Below, piece by piece: positions 11,641-24,135 of a stretch of DNA of 64,000 nt. The position numbers and the translations under genes were made by a program. The notes beneath the pieces are model-generated. The model saw only the letters and a list, made by a program, of their open reading frames with translations. It did not search any database and was not told the origin of the DNA. Position 1 is the first letter of the stretch. Each line of letters starts with the position of its first letter. Origin of the DNA: Acheta domesticus (taxonomy: Eukaryota; Arthropoda; Insecta; Orthoptera; Gryllidae); assembly GCA_031308135.1 (NCBI GenBank), contig JAHLJT010000631.1:223519654-223583653 (forward strand). The letters are read 5' to 3'.

Positions 11641-14600
11641 TTAAAACTCAAAAGAGAAGCAGTGATGGAAAGGGTTTGTATACTCGGGCGCCACTACGAC
11701 CTCGTTTTTTAGGGTTGTTCTAATAAATAAATCCTAACCGAAACTGACGAATCAGCAACTATTTGTCTGAACAAACATAGAGGGAAAAATTATCTGGGGT
11801 CTATTTTGCCCCCCACCCCCCGGCATGCGACTTTTAAGAAGAAAACATATTCCTAGTTTCTCTTAGATAAAAAAAACAATGTTTCCACTCTATAATGATT
11901 CTTTATTAATTCTTTCGTTTTTATTTTACAATGCTTAAAGTCTTTGGATTGATTTTTAGGAAATAATATATCCTATGCTAATGGTAAATATAAATGAAAT
12001 TGGTCATTCAACTCATATATGTGAGATATAATCACTGGCTCGTTTATCCCCAGGTTTTGATATCGGACTAAATGCTTCTCTTTTATTATGCAGAAACATT
12101 TTAAAATTTATTCTATGATGGCATGCTGAATGAAATCCTCGTTTTCAACTGTGGAAGCAAATGCTTTGGACGGATTTAAGCGATGAAAACGAGCAGTAAT
12201 GTGCGAAGGAGGATCACAGGCTACTTGCCATTCCCAAACCGTGCGCGCAGTAAAGAAGGCAGGGAGCGCCACTCGATTGTTTCGTAATCGCTCCCATGGG
12301 CGCAGCATTTGCCTCTTAGCGGAACTTCCCCCGACACCACTGTCTTCTCAGTGGGTTGCAACAAACATACACCAGCGCAATATTGGTTCGTGAGAACCAA
12401 TTTAAACTATTTAAATGGAAGAAACGGTACTATAAAAAGTTTGAGGAATTTTGTACATCGTAGAAAACCGTAATACTCAAGTACAATGATTACCGTCTTA
12501 TAATCATCCTTGCAACACACCCTTAACAACAATATACTCTCATGAATTTGATTGAATATAATCTAATGAGACCTACTTTGCCGAATGCAAAACTACCTTC
12601 AAAGCTTTCTTTGAACTGAAGGAAAGAAACCGCGGCTGGTAATGGGCGTAGAGTAAGTTCTTGCTTGTTTCTGACTAGTCGCATGTACTCTAACAAGAGT
12701 CAGACGCATATCGAAACCTGTCTTCACCTTTTTACTGAAATTACATGTGAAGAGTAGGATTCTTGAACATTTCCGTGTATTTTCAGGAATTAGAGAATAA
12801 TCACGATACTGAATTGTAGAATGACTAAAGTGAGAAAATATGTTTTACAGTCTTGAGTCGAAGGTACATTGCAATTTCTTCATAATGAAATATACCAACA
12901 ATGTCTCGTCATAAATTATTACGAGATCGTACCGTTTTTAAATGATATCATTTACCTTAGGACTGTTATATTCTTGACCCGTTCCGAATTTATAGAAAAC
13001 TATGGGCGCCAGGAACAGGTTACGATAATTGGTAATTAAAACCAATGCCTCCACAGCTAATCTTAACGAATGGATAAATGTCCGACTAGCTGGGCCAATG
13101 GATCACGTAATGGATAATTGCTATCGCCTAGATAGCCAATTATTTGATCTGCCAACTATACAGTATGGCGAGGAATCTGAAAGGAAATAATTATATATAT
13201 ATATAACTACTTATCAGTTGTGATTGACTAAATGAAAATCATCTTTTCATTTCCAAAAGAAAATTTAACAATTTATTGACTTGTATGGACAATTATTATG
13301 CCTTTAGGTCATGACCTCGTTTAAAAGAAAACCTTTGTACGGCAGTACTTATCTAAATGTAATCTTGACCAACGGCGCCCCGCAGTATCTTCTCACTCGG
13401 GTGATGATAATCCCAAGTCCAGCTTCTCTCTTGTAATCTTGCGACGCTGCCGACGAATCCAGCCCTCACTGCCTCGAATATCTACCTGTTCTTACTTAAT
13501 TAATATTCACAGTTCCTAGTTCTCCCCAACTACGAGGTAAAACATTAAAGTTCAAAATAAACACACCGCAAAATAAAAAACTTTCAAAGTCCCAAGCGAA
13601 TTTAAATGCTGCACTTCACAAACTTTCAGAGTCCGAAAACCATTGATTCAGACGACAAACTTACAAGTCCCACTCCCCTAATATTAAACTCGCGAGCGAT
13701 CAGCACCACTCGACGACCTCTTATCAGAATGTCATTTAATCCTCCGTTTTTAGCCCTCCAAGCCTCGTTATCCATCCTTCATTCTTATTTTTTTAAACAA
13801 AACGACAAACTTTCGTCATGAGTCGACAGTGTATTCTCCCTTAGCCAATCCATCCATTTCTTACCAAATCAAGTAGCCAAGCTCTCGATAGTCATTCCTT
13901 TCTAAACCAATCCCAAATTATCTTACATTTCTGTCTAGTTAGCGCCCCCACATGTTCAAGGCCTGAATGCAGTTTATTGACCTTGCCAACCACTACGCCG
14001 GAGTTGCTAAGGCTGTATATTCCCATTTGCCTACCCTTTCAACCCAACCCATTTACAGCAAATGTTACTGTCTAAATATATGATATATTGGTATATCACA
14101 ATAAGGAATATTTTTGAAGGCAATGGCGGCTCTAACACTGGTTATTGCTAATATGCAAACAAATTTCAATGATGGAAAAATCAGAATCCTGAATTTATAT
14201 TTGATTTGAACTCAGCTTCCTCTGAGTCTTTAGCAAAAAACATTTCACAGTATAATTAAGAAAAAATTGAATACAATCTGTAAAATATTGCTCACCAAAT
14301 TTTGGTTGGTATATTGATATAAAATGTGTTTAACGTCTCACTAGCTGTTTTACTTCTATTGCGATGCAAACGTTGCTATTTTATAGGATTTTCAATTGTT
14401 CTGTTCTTGAATGGAATAATTGGCTGCCACGCGGGAAATAGTACCCCCACAAAATGTTCGAGCATAATTGATTTACACACTCCCTTAAGTTAAATTTGTG
14501 ATACGCCAATCTGTTCAGAATCCTCCAATGCCACGAATGAAAACAATTGAAAGTATCTTCGCCAGTGCATCTCCTATGTCTAGACCAAGGAATGCTTTTT

Positions 14601-16507
14601 TGTATTAAAAAAAGATGAAGGCGCTAACATTAGCTAAATGATAAAAGACAAGCTGCAGTCTTTCCACGTATTCTATTTCTGGAAGCGCCGATGCCCTGAT
14701 TTATTTTTCAGTGCCCCAAGAATCCCAGATGTCGGAGATTTTGCATGTAATCAAAGTTAATCGACAATTCAGAATTAAATAATCACTTCCTAATGTTGAT
14801 ATTTATTTTTGATTGTAAAAATGGAAAAGGCTAGAACGTGCGTTCACTGACTAGTCGGTTAAGTTCTTAAGAATGGATTCTTTGGATAAGTGCACAAAAA
14901 CCCGGCATACATGCTGTTGTCGGGGATGTAGCTGCTCCAGCAGTAATGCGAGTAATTTTGCAAATATTTGAATTAGAACAGGGATATTTTGTACTCATGT
15001 TGCTCTTTGAATTAAATACTTACCACTCTTTGCACCTCTTTTCCCATGAGAGCGGGACAATCATGTGCGTTGTAAAAATATTTCTTTTCTTGAATGAGAC
15101 TCGTCCATTCATCCTTTTGCCAGCCTTCATGGTGTAGGGCTTTACTACGAGTACAAGGCATTTTGTCGTGGCAACAGTTCACTTACAGATGTTACTGGCT
15201 GTTTTCCAACCTCTGGATCTGGCACAGCACAATATGTAGTTTTTTTAATGTACAGATGTATGTTTACTATGCCCAGTAGTTTTTTCTGCTTTACAAAGTA
15301 GATTCTTTGTATAAAATATTAATCCTTTTTAATAATAATCTAAAATATACTTGTATAATTGCCAGACTTTAGAAATACATCTCTACAATTTGCTACATTT
15401 CCTATTTTTTATGGAAGTCTTAATTTGTTTGGAAAGAAGTGATTAGAAACAATAAAATTAATATTTTTTGAGACTATTGAGCCGAGGAAAAATGTTTCGC
15501 AGGATTTTTCTGTGAGCCACAAATACAAGGCAGGGACAAATTTGTTTGTTATTTCACAGTTATTTTAAGTTCCCTGTGCATTTGGGACTTACCAGAGAGC
15601 TTTCAGTGCTTTGAAAGTTTTATGGAAGGTTCTGCTGCTTCTCCCCACATTCGACAGGTGTAAATCGTCGGTCCGAGATTGAGATGGATGCATCAGTGCG
15701 AAGAGACGTTCTACAGTTGAGTTGCGTGTATAATTTCGATTTATTTCCTTTGTGCAAATAGCTATGTCCTCAATGTTTGCTTTTCAAGTCAGTTTAGAAT
15801 AAAATAGGATTCCTATTACCAATACATTTAGTGAAGTTCTAGAGAATTTCTGCATGGGTGCGTTATTGAACTTCTGAGAGTTACAAAAATTGCACATTAA
15901 GTAATTGTGAAATGTTTCAAATAAGGAGCAACAAATAGTCTAACAATAATAAAATGAAATTGACCAAACCTGTACTATGTTCCCTAACCTTTGTTAACTA
16001 ACCAATAATCCAGGAAAGAGAACCGGTTCCAAAACCTGTAAGCACTACGCCAGAAAGTATCCAAATTATTCCGTCAAATTACGTATTCTGTCAAAGGAAT
16101 ATACCAGGCCAATGTCCAATTTACCATTACCAAACTGCTCGTAACTAGAGACTACAGCTCACAGCTTCATTCACACTTCTATGTATACACTTTATGGTGA
16201 TGCTCTCCCGCCGTCTCTTAAATACTTCACGTGACGCCACAGTTAGTCTCGCAGAGGCTCTTTGCTCCAGACACCACTTTCTGAGGGGCTGGCCTGTCCT
16301 AAAAGTGCGCGCTGTTACACACATATATATACTAAATTATACATGTATAGCAAATGGTAAGTGCGATATTTACTAAAATGCCCATAATTTTCTACAACGT
16401 ATTGTGAGTGTCGCAGGATACAGGTATCTGTAAATTTGCTCGTTGGGATTATTCAGACTTTTTGAAATTGGCCCCACAAGGTCTCCGAACCTTTCAATTA
16501 AATTTAG
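11641..16507. other. intergenic, no gene recognised
   Basis: Nearly 5 kb without a recognisable protein, RNA gene or TE terminus. About 13370-14060 has a marked plus-strand excess of C over G and is pyrimidine-rich, unlike its surroundings, which might mark an unidentified element or transcript. A short TA dinucleotide run lies near 13190. Frames here are 71 codons or fewer, apart from one 122-codon minus-strand frame at 16373-16741 whose higher-coordinate part falls in repeat A. Confidence 0.5.
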
Positions 16508-17440
16508 ACTTTTCTTCCTTGCCCCTACCTTAAGAGGAGAAAGTATTGTACTAATGCGCCAGAAAAAGGTGATTTTTGGCAGAAAACTTATTAGTGGGCC
16601 CTGGTTACGAAAAAGAGGATAAATCTTGTTCGTATATATAGTACAATACTTCCTGTAACTTGTGGTGTAGCCAGAATGCATATTTTGAGGGTCCTTGATA
16701 CTGAAATATCGATTGACGGCGACACGTCCGTCTACGGTCAACGCTTGCTTCTAAATCTTTTCAGCCAATTTTCTCCAAAATTGTTATTCCCTCTTAAGGG
16801 AATGGCGCAGGTCTCATATTCATTAATATTCTTGATTTGTCGAATATTGCAGAAGTTAATTTTTTTCGGGGTGTTCCTACAACCATAATATTAAAGATAA
16901 AGATTTTTTTCCTGAATGACGTCTGTTCTTTTAAGGCATCTTTAAATAGTCATGCATAATTTTCCAAAAATATGAGTAATTTTTATATAATTTTGCATGA
17001 TCTGTGGGCAATGTTTAATTAAAAATATTCTCAAAAACGTCTCCAAACTTAAAAAAAAAAATTCCACGTATGTATCAAAGGATGGTAAAAATTGGCGCTA
17101 GTCTTATTTCCGGCGAACTCTGTAATTTTGAAAATTGCAGAATTTTAATATTTAAAAATTAAAAAAAATTAAAGTTAGAGATTTTTGCCTTCAACAAAAT
17201 TTGTTCTAAAAAATTGGTTCATTAAAGGTCATGAACAATTTTTTGAAAGAGCAAGTAGATTTAGCGTAATTTGTGCTTGAAACTGATGCAATATATAAAA
17301 AAAATTCTAAAAATCCGCTCCACATTTTTTCTTAAATTTTTCACAGTTACAAGGAACGTTTAAAAGAATGGCGTTGATCTTATTTTCATTGAAATCTCAG
17401 AATTTTCGAAAATTGCCGTGCGAAGTGATACGAAAAAGTA
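16508..17440 (-). repeat. repeat A, copy 3 (minus orientation)
   Basis: The cap region reads CCCCTACCTTAAGAGGAGAA at about 16520. It is followed by reverse complements of the TTTATCC, GGTGTAGCCAGAA and CCGTCTacgg blocks (16615-16740). The body is three modules: GAATGGCGCAGGTCTCAT at 16799, a diverged GGATGGTAAAAATTGGCG at 17079 and GAATGGCGTTGATCTTAT at 17367, a spacing of about 280-288 bp. Short frames inside are incidental. Confidence 0.75.
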
Positions 17441-19099
17441 TAAGTAAAAGTGATTATTTTGGTTAGAAAAATAAACACGAAACGCTAACCTTACCATGTT
17501 TGTTACAGTTCGATATTTGTAATAGAAATATGTGTATCTTTAAAGTTATAGTACCTTCTGATCTCAAAATTATTTTTACTTTCTCACAAACTATTTTATA
17601 TGATATAACGTTCAATTCTAAGAGTGTCATTTATACCCATCTTTATTTCAAAACTATTTTTTACATATAATGAAAAGATAATATTTTGAAATTAGAATTG
17701 ATGATTAGATCATTACATCTTTAAGTTTCCATAACTCTTGCTTAGTTAAAACGTCTTACATGTCAATGACATTTCGAGATCAAATAAAGTGATAATAGCA
17801 TGCACTGATGACCACACGTTGTATAAGAACTGTTATGAAGACAGAAAATAATACGTGTCATTCATACTACAGATCTAGAAAACGCTCCTTAAATGGTGGA
17901 AAATATTCGTATGTATTAAAACTAAAACATATGCTATTTTCAAGAATTAATTATAAATTCTTGTAAAAAGGAATGAAAATAAAAATATATAATCTGCAAT
18001 ATATTTAAATAATAATACCTTTTTATAATAACTTCGTAACACCAGAAGTTGGATAGTAACTTGGTAACACCATGTTTCAGGAAGTTTCTCTCCAAAATAC
18101 ATAAAAGATACAGCAAGTCTAAACGACAATATTGATAACTCGACTCAACAGTGAAATGAAATCTGAGGCTGCGTGTACTATAGGATCACTACTGATTAAA
18201 TATAGGTTTATTCAGCCTCAATAAAATTGACTTTTTTTAATATCGAATCATTTTTGGAACCTTAACCTATGAAGTATTGCATCGTCTAATCTTGCATTAC
18301 AATTATCATAATAATTTTAATGCAAGCAATTATCATAATAATTGTAATATTTGTCTCATAGAAATAATAAAATAAGAATAAACATCACAGTAATTCACTC
18401 TTTAATCATTAACTTTCTCTCACCTCTCACTACCAGATTAAGAGAGTTATCACGCACGAAAAAACTATTTATTGGGTGAGCCACAAACGAAGATCGGTTT
18501 AAAACTAACCTCCTCATTAATTCCTCTGTGTGCCATTACACCCTTTTGCGTGCACAATTTCGTCCTTGCCTCTCGTGGTTCCACCGTGAAGGACATTGAG
18601 ATGGAGCTCGCGCACAAGGCTAATAGACATTTTTATTCACTGCGTAAATAACACTCACTTAGCCACGGAAAACAACCTAGTAAAATATGGTTGTTAAAAA
18701 AGTTGTATGTCCACAAAATTCACACTTCAAGCTAGTAGAATAAAGAAAAGAAAGAAAAAATTGATGTGGTGTCAAAATAACGAAAGGATTGGAGACGTCG
18801 AATCGCGAACGGTGTAAAATTTGAGAGTTTCTAAGATTCAAACGTTCCATCTCTGTTGCAGAATTATAATTGTGATGAATTATATTTTACAACAAGGTAC
18901 TACATGCTGTTCAATAAAATGGTTGTGCATTTGATTTCGATATTTTTTCTGGTACCCGAGAATAGCATTCTCAAATTAGGATGCACGATGTGATAAAACG
19001 GCTTTGCAAAAAGAAGTCGAAAGAGCCACCTTCTCTTGAAAAGTATCCCGTAAGCTGAGCGACCCCGTAATTAGGATGCAGATGACCTTTGGCGCGAAA
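17441..19099. other. intergenic AT-rich DNA, no gene seen
   Basis: AT-rich throughout. Short imperfect repeats of AATTATCATAATAATT type occur at about 18298-18345. No supported gene. Confidence 0.5.
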
Positions 19100-19320
19100 A
19101 GAGTCCCTTTGCGTAACTTCAATGACGCATCCAGTCGCGGACGCGACAAATGCCTCGTGCGACAGGAAAAAGGCGAGGAGAAATGGGAGAGGCCTCTGAC
19201 GGCGGCGGCGGCGCGCGGCGCCCTTGCCACGCGCCGCGTAAAAATAATTCCCCCGAGTCCAAGCGGAGCACACTGGCCCCAAACGGGCACAATGCACGCC
19301 CAGGAAGAGGGAAATCTCAA
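19100..19320. other. short CpG-rich island
   Basis: GC- and CpG-dense segment (for example GGCGGCGGCGGCGCGCGGCG near 19200) in AT-rich DNA. Overlapping frames on both strands reflect stop-codon depletion, not a recognised protein. May be a promoter/first exon of an unseen gene or a GC-rich repeat. Confidence 0.4.
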
Positions 19321-19744
19321 CTCCCAACATTCGTCACTCTGCAATATAAGGAATCAGGCGATCAATGTGCGTTATGGAGTATTTATTCATTAAGGGGTAC
19401 AACTGGAACTTTCAACTCTATTCATTTGCAAATTATGGATTTAATGCAAAATAAGTACTAATACAAATCCTTAAAAGAGAAACTGCAGTTTCACGAAAGT
19501 ATATAAAAGAGAAAACGAAAAAAAGAAGCAAAACTTTTTAATGTATTCGATCCTGAGAAATATTGGTTGAAGGGACATTCCAAATCTTGACATTCATTCT
19601 TCACGAAGAAGATAAAAGTTAAAGTCAACCATGCCGTCGAAAAAGTTTAGAAGATAAGATTTTTTACTTATAAATAATATGTTATTTATGTGTCAATGGA
19701 TGGTTTTGAATTCCGCTGAAAATTCATACCAAGTTCGCTTTCGG

Positions 19745-20190
19745 TCTACTGTCCAGTCGAGGCAACAGTGGGTGTCCCTCTTGGTCCATGGCGCGGCACG
19801 GCGCGGCTGGTTGACATTACGCTGACCCCGCAGCGGCCTCTGGTGGAGGCGGTGCAGCTGTTCCGTCGCAGGCGATTGGGGGCCATCGATCGCCCCGTAT
19901 CAGACACGCCCGAGGCCCGCCCCACGCAGCCCCACGCGCGCCGCCCCACGGTGCCCCACGCCGCCCCACACCGCGCCGCACCGCGCCGCACCGCGCCGCC
20001 CCACGCTGCCCCACACCGCCCCACACCGCGCCGCGCCGCGCCGCCCCACGCTGCCCCACACCGCCCCACACCGCGCCGCGCCGCGCCGCCCCACGCTGCC
20101 CCGCGCCGCCCCACGCTGCCTCACGCAGCCCCACGCGCGCCGCCCCACACCGCCCCACACCGCGCCGCGCCGCGCCGCATTTTCAAACAG
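19745..20190. repeat. GC-rich minisatellite with 45-bp units
   Basis: From about 19920 the sequence is built of GCCGCCCCACGCTGCCCCAC and CACCGCGCCGCGCCGCG motifs. A 45-bp unit repeats nearly perfectly at about 19998-20087, with partial units to 20185. The lack of stops leaves several frames open on both strands (to 179 codons). Their products are Pro/His/Arg or Gly/Arg/Cys repeats dictated by the tandem array, so I do not call a gene. Confidence 0.75.
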
Positions 20191-20536
20191 CCCGCTGCAT
20201 TGGGGGACACTACTCCAACGCCGGTTGTCGCAGACGATCGCAGAATCCTACGCCTCGCACTGAAGAATGGTGTAGAAAAAGAGTGTCAGCTTCGTCCAAG
20301 AAATTAAAATTAATTAGACTTGTAGAGTGACTTGCGACAACGTTGCGTGAATTCAGAGGGTCATGTATTAATGCGGATGAAGACACATCAACAGAGAACA
20401 CCGCATGCATCATGTGATGACGAACAAAAATGTGTGAAATGTATGTGCAAAAAGCTTTATTATTTTCCTTCACATGTAATGTACCCTTTTTACCTAGCCT
20501 TGTTCGGTGCAAGAGTGCAACTTGGAACTGCAAGGT

Positions 20537-21342
20537 TTGTCCTAGAAGTAATGCGTCGCATTTTTTCTGACATGACTATAATTTGGAGAGCGGCCAGACT
20601 GGTTTGGATAAGGTAAGGGGAGGTTTAGCTTTCCAACGGTTTCAAGCTCAGTTGTCTCTGTGCACTGGGGAGGCTAGAACTTTCCGTTTGTGAACTCCAG
20701 TATAGTCACGTCGTACTTACAATGGAGAAATCTTTGGATAAAAGACACACGATCAAGTTTTGCGTGAAGCTGACAAAGTCGCCGCTGGATGTTTTCGAGA
20801 TTTCTTCCTAATTGTTTGGACACTTATCACTTGGGATGAGACGTGGATGTTCGATTTAGACCCGGAAACAAAGGGGTAGAGCGCAGAGTGGCCTACCTCA
20901 GCATCTTTGCGCGCCTGAGGGCTCCACGAGGGCTAAACAGCAGGGTCACTCGCGTCCGAAAGAAGTTCAGCGTTTCGAGAAATCTTCGCTGCGACATCGC
21001 GCCGCCCCACATCGCCTTTGATGTTGCGGACTATCTGATCCGCTTTGATGAGGCAACGCTTCCACAACCACCCTACAGCCCCGACCTTACTCCGACGGAC
21101 TTATGTTTGTTTCCCTCGTCTGAAAAGGTTCATGAAGAGAATGCATTTCAAGACTTTAGACAATATCGAAGCCAGTACGACGAGGACTCGAAAGGACTTC
21201 CTGGGAGGTACGAAGCATTGAAATCGTGCTGGCAAAAATGTATCGACTCACAAGGGTCATACTTTTAAGAATTTTAAATTGATGTACATATCTGATTAAA
21301 AAAATTGTTTTTAAGAAATGCACGCATTTCTTTTGGGACATT
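20537..21342 (+). mobile_element. mariner element, internally deleted
   Basis: Imperfect terminal inverted repeats: the left end TGTCCTAGAAGTAATGCGTC (from about 20539) and the right end, whose reverse complement is TGTCCCAAAAGAAATGCGTG (to about 21342). It encloses a mariner transposase remnant on the plus strand. At about 806 bp it is shorter than the usual mariner of about 1.3 kb. Flanking TA duplications were not clear. Confidence 0.75.
20722..21268 (+). pseudogene. mariner transposase remnant
   Basis: The frame opens with a mariner-type N terminus (MEKSLDKRHTIKFCVKLTKS, the start of the helix-turn-helix). It is lost near 20810 and resumes just before TWDETW, the first catalytic aspartate region (about 20832). 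The intervening DNA-binding domain and linker are missing, an internal deletion of several hundred bases compared with the family. Downstream are an in-frame TAG (near 20878) and a region matching the DNAPAHTAF motif as DIAPPHIAF. PYSPDLTPTD, with the third aspartate of the mariner DD34D triad, follows, then a SQGSYF C terminus. Frame changes show it cannot be active. Confidence 0.8.
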
Positions 21343-22179
21343 GTTTGCATTATATTCGACGGAGTGGTTCGCTCTAATTGCTGCTATGCCAAACCGGAGG
21401 GGCTCCTACCAGCGCTTTTCGCGAGCCGGTCATTCAGCCAGTCACCGTTTTCGCTCCTTGTAGGAGTCACAGGCTCATCGCTAAAGCTACCACAGTGAGG
21501 ACCCGCGGTTGTTGGTACAGACGGCACCAAAAGAAAAGTATTTCTTCGCTTCGCAAGGGGTGACAAAAAACTTCTAATTTGCGAAAGTTTTAAAAGTTTT
21601 CATGCCCACTAAGGCGTAATGTGCCTCTTGCGAAATGTATTCTCGCGAGTTTACGAGAAAGACTCATACTCTAGCAATTGCAAACTTTAAATTTAAAACT
21701 TTACGTAAAATTACAAACTTTAAAATATTTGGTGATGTCGATGTTTACTATCGTCCAAATAGAAATTACAATTTCGTGAGGAGACGTCTAGACTCCCGAT
21801 TAGGAAAGGAATCATTAAATAAAAGTCTCAAAGAGTCTCAAAGAATCTTTAAATAAAAGTCTTAAAAAAAATCAATGGGTAGAAAAAATAGAGGGGCTTG
21901 TGCAAATGGAAAGAAAATGTAAAATATATTTATAGAAATCTCGAAGATCAAAATTTGAAATTTTACAAGATTGAAAATGAAACTATTTGCATTTTTATGA
22001 TTCGTTATTATTTTAATAATGTTTTAGTAGAACAATGCTGGCATTTAATTCTCTTTCTGAGAACTAGAAATCTTAAAAAAAAAGAAAACAAAAAAAGAAA
22101 AACCAAACAAGAAAGAAAGAAAGAAGAGCATTAAATCCTTTAAGTTGTTCCGCACATTTGAATATTATTTCATTAAATG
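21343..22179. other. intergenic, no gene seen
   Basis: No protein family recognised. A local duplication of AGTCTCAAAGA/AGTCTTAAA-type sequence lies near 21822-21866, and an A-rich purine run at 22075-22130. Confidence 0.45.
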
Positions 22180-22475
22180 GATTGATTGATGTTTACTGAC
22201 AGGGCAAGTACTGTGCTAATTAGTCCCATTAATGTAGTGAATTTTTTATCCTTGGAGGTGGCGGTGATTCCTTCCCCGCTCCCCACCGCCCCAGCCACGG
22301 GAGAAACCATAAGCTACAGACGTATGTGATAATGTAGTGTACGTAAGTGTAAATATGTGGAAAGTGTAAGGAATGTGAAAAGAATAGATCAAGGAAAAGA
22401 AGGGAAAAATCTTGCGCGGTCCGTGACCTGTTTGTTAGGGTACAGCTCTGCGGTAATTTATTGTTCCATCGGGAT
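22180..22475 (-). mobile_element. SINE fragment, copy 3
   Basis: The plus strand starts attgattgatg, the family tail. It continues through ggtggcggtgattccttccc, a deletion-rich middle, gtgataatgtagtgtacgta and the ggtccgtgacctgtttgtta block. The tRNA-like head on the high-coordinate side is missing, so this is a 5'-truncated copy in minus orientation. Confidence 0.6.
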
Positions 22476-22736
22476 TAAAATACAGAAGAGCCGTGGAATT
22501 TCTTGGTAGCATAGTAGTGAAATTTCCTGGAAGTTTCGAATTTATTCCGACAATTTGTGCGGCGCGAATCGAAGTCCATTTCAGGCCCCCTTCATCACAT
22601 TTCTCGGTCAATGGCCGCCCGAAGGGTGAGAAGAAAATGAGAATGCTACGTCATGATATCTGTTAGAAAGGAAAGATAGCTGCTTTTGTTGATGGGTTAT
22701 ATTAACAAAAACTTGTATGTTTTTAGCACCTAGTGC

Positions 22737-23178
22737 AGGGTTTTCCAACTGGCGGCCCGCTGTGCCATTTATTGTGGCCCGCGAAAGGTAATTAATCAAT
22801 AGTGAAAGTCCCTTTCATCAACGTCGGGTAATAACATTGTGCGCCTAGCGCACGCGCTCTGTCGGGATCAACACCCTCTTTAATGTAATAATTGGTTAAG
22901 TTCAGATTTAAGGAATTGTTCTTGTAAGTTCGGAATTTCAAAATCATCCCAATGTGTTTCACTGCGATATCCATGGTATGGCCTGATATCACGCATGGTT
23001 TTAATCCCTCCTGCCCCGTTTCAGAGCAGAGCTTGGATCAACAAACGCTTTGCCGAACTACTCCTCTACAGAAGACCGCGAGACTAAATTAGCTCTTACC
23101 GCTTCTTTGTAGTATAGTTGCAAAGATTGAAGTAATATTAGTGTAACATGTTACCAGCGGTTTCCGAAAAACACTACC
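22737..23178. mobile_element. possible hAT-like non-autonomous element
   Basis: The left end CAGGGTTTTCCAACTGGCGG followed by cccgc resembles the terminal repeats of Charlie/hobo-type hAT elements. The reverse complement of the region ending near 23178 (AGTGTTTTTCGGAAACCGCTGG type) is partly similar. Flanking octamers share only their first four bases. No transposase motif. Tentative. Confidence 0.35.
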
Positions 23179-23559
23179 TCCCCCCACACAAGATACATCT
23201 TAGGGACGAATTTTAAAACTAGAGATGCTACAAATTGACACAGACTTTCTTTATTTTTATAGCTAGCTTTAATAAACATACAAAATCAGAATTGTTTTGA
23301 TCAGACCATCGTGAAATATGCTTCCATTGTAGTGATCTAATCAAAGAAAAAGTATTCAAGGTTTAAGACGAAATAGAGAAATGGTCTTTTGATATTTTGT
23401 TTACTCAGAAACAATTTAAATATTCTCATGTAAAGGGACATAAATTCGAAATATATATTACACGTACGCTAGTCTATGTTAAACTATGAAGGGCTCTCTG
23501 ATAGTTACTCCTACAACTGTGCTCTGTATAAATAATGACATAAGTACTTTTATTCGGAA

Positions 23560-24135
23560 ATTGTGTGCTGCAGAGAGGAACGACTATCAATCAAGCGCAT
23601 CGGCAATGAAGCTCGGCCACTGAAAGCAGTCACTCGGAGATCAAAGCGCCGCCCGCGGCCTTGCGTGGACGGTGCATTTCCACCGCGTCGTTTTCCGCGA
23701 AGTTGCCGTAGTAGCGGTGAGGAAGGCGTGGGCGGCGGCGAGTGTCAACATTGGGAAGACGTGCGCGGCGCGGCAGGGCGCGGCGGGGCGGGGCGGGGCG
23801 GGGCGGGCGACCGAGGCAAAGCAGATTACGTTGCGGCGGGCCGGGGCCCGCGGTGCGTGGGCGGCGGAGGAGTGAGCGACCTGTCTCTGGCCCGGCGCGT
23901 TGCCCCACGGCGCCGCGGCGGCCTCTCCTCCGCCCACGCCCCGGATCGATAGCTGGACCGCCGCGCGGCACGGCGGTGCGCGAGGCCCGCGCGCCACTCC
24001 CGGGGCTGCCGAACGAAATGGCCTGCTGCTGCTCGCGCCGCGCCGCCGCCAGCCTCTGGCCATTTCTCGCCGCGCCGGCGGGCGCCGCTTAGGAAATAGA
24101 GCCGTGTATCGCGGAGTTCGACGAGGCGTGAGATG
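23560..24135. other. CpG-rich island with GGGGC tandem run
   Basis: Strongly GC- and CpG-rich, with a GGGGC pentamer array at about 23783-23808. Overlapping frames (to 199 codons on the minus strand) arise from stop depletion and match no family I know. Likely a CpG-island promoter or first exon, or an orphan island. Direction is unknown. Confidence 0.45.

Noticed and set aside
16373..16741. 122-codon minus-strand frame
   Set aside because: Its higher-coordinate part lies in repeat A, and equivalent frames in other copies are not conserved as protein.
19746..20307. Long overlapping frames on both strands across the GC tract
   Set aside because: They follow from a tandem 45-bp repeat without stops; the products are low-complexity and match no family.
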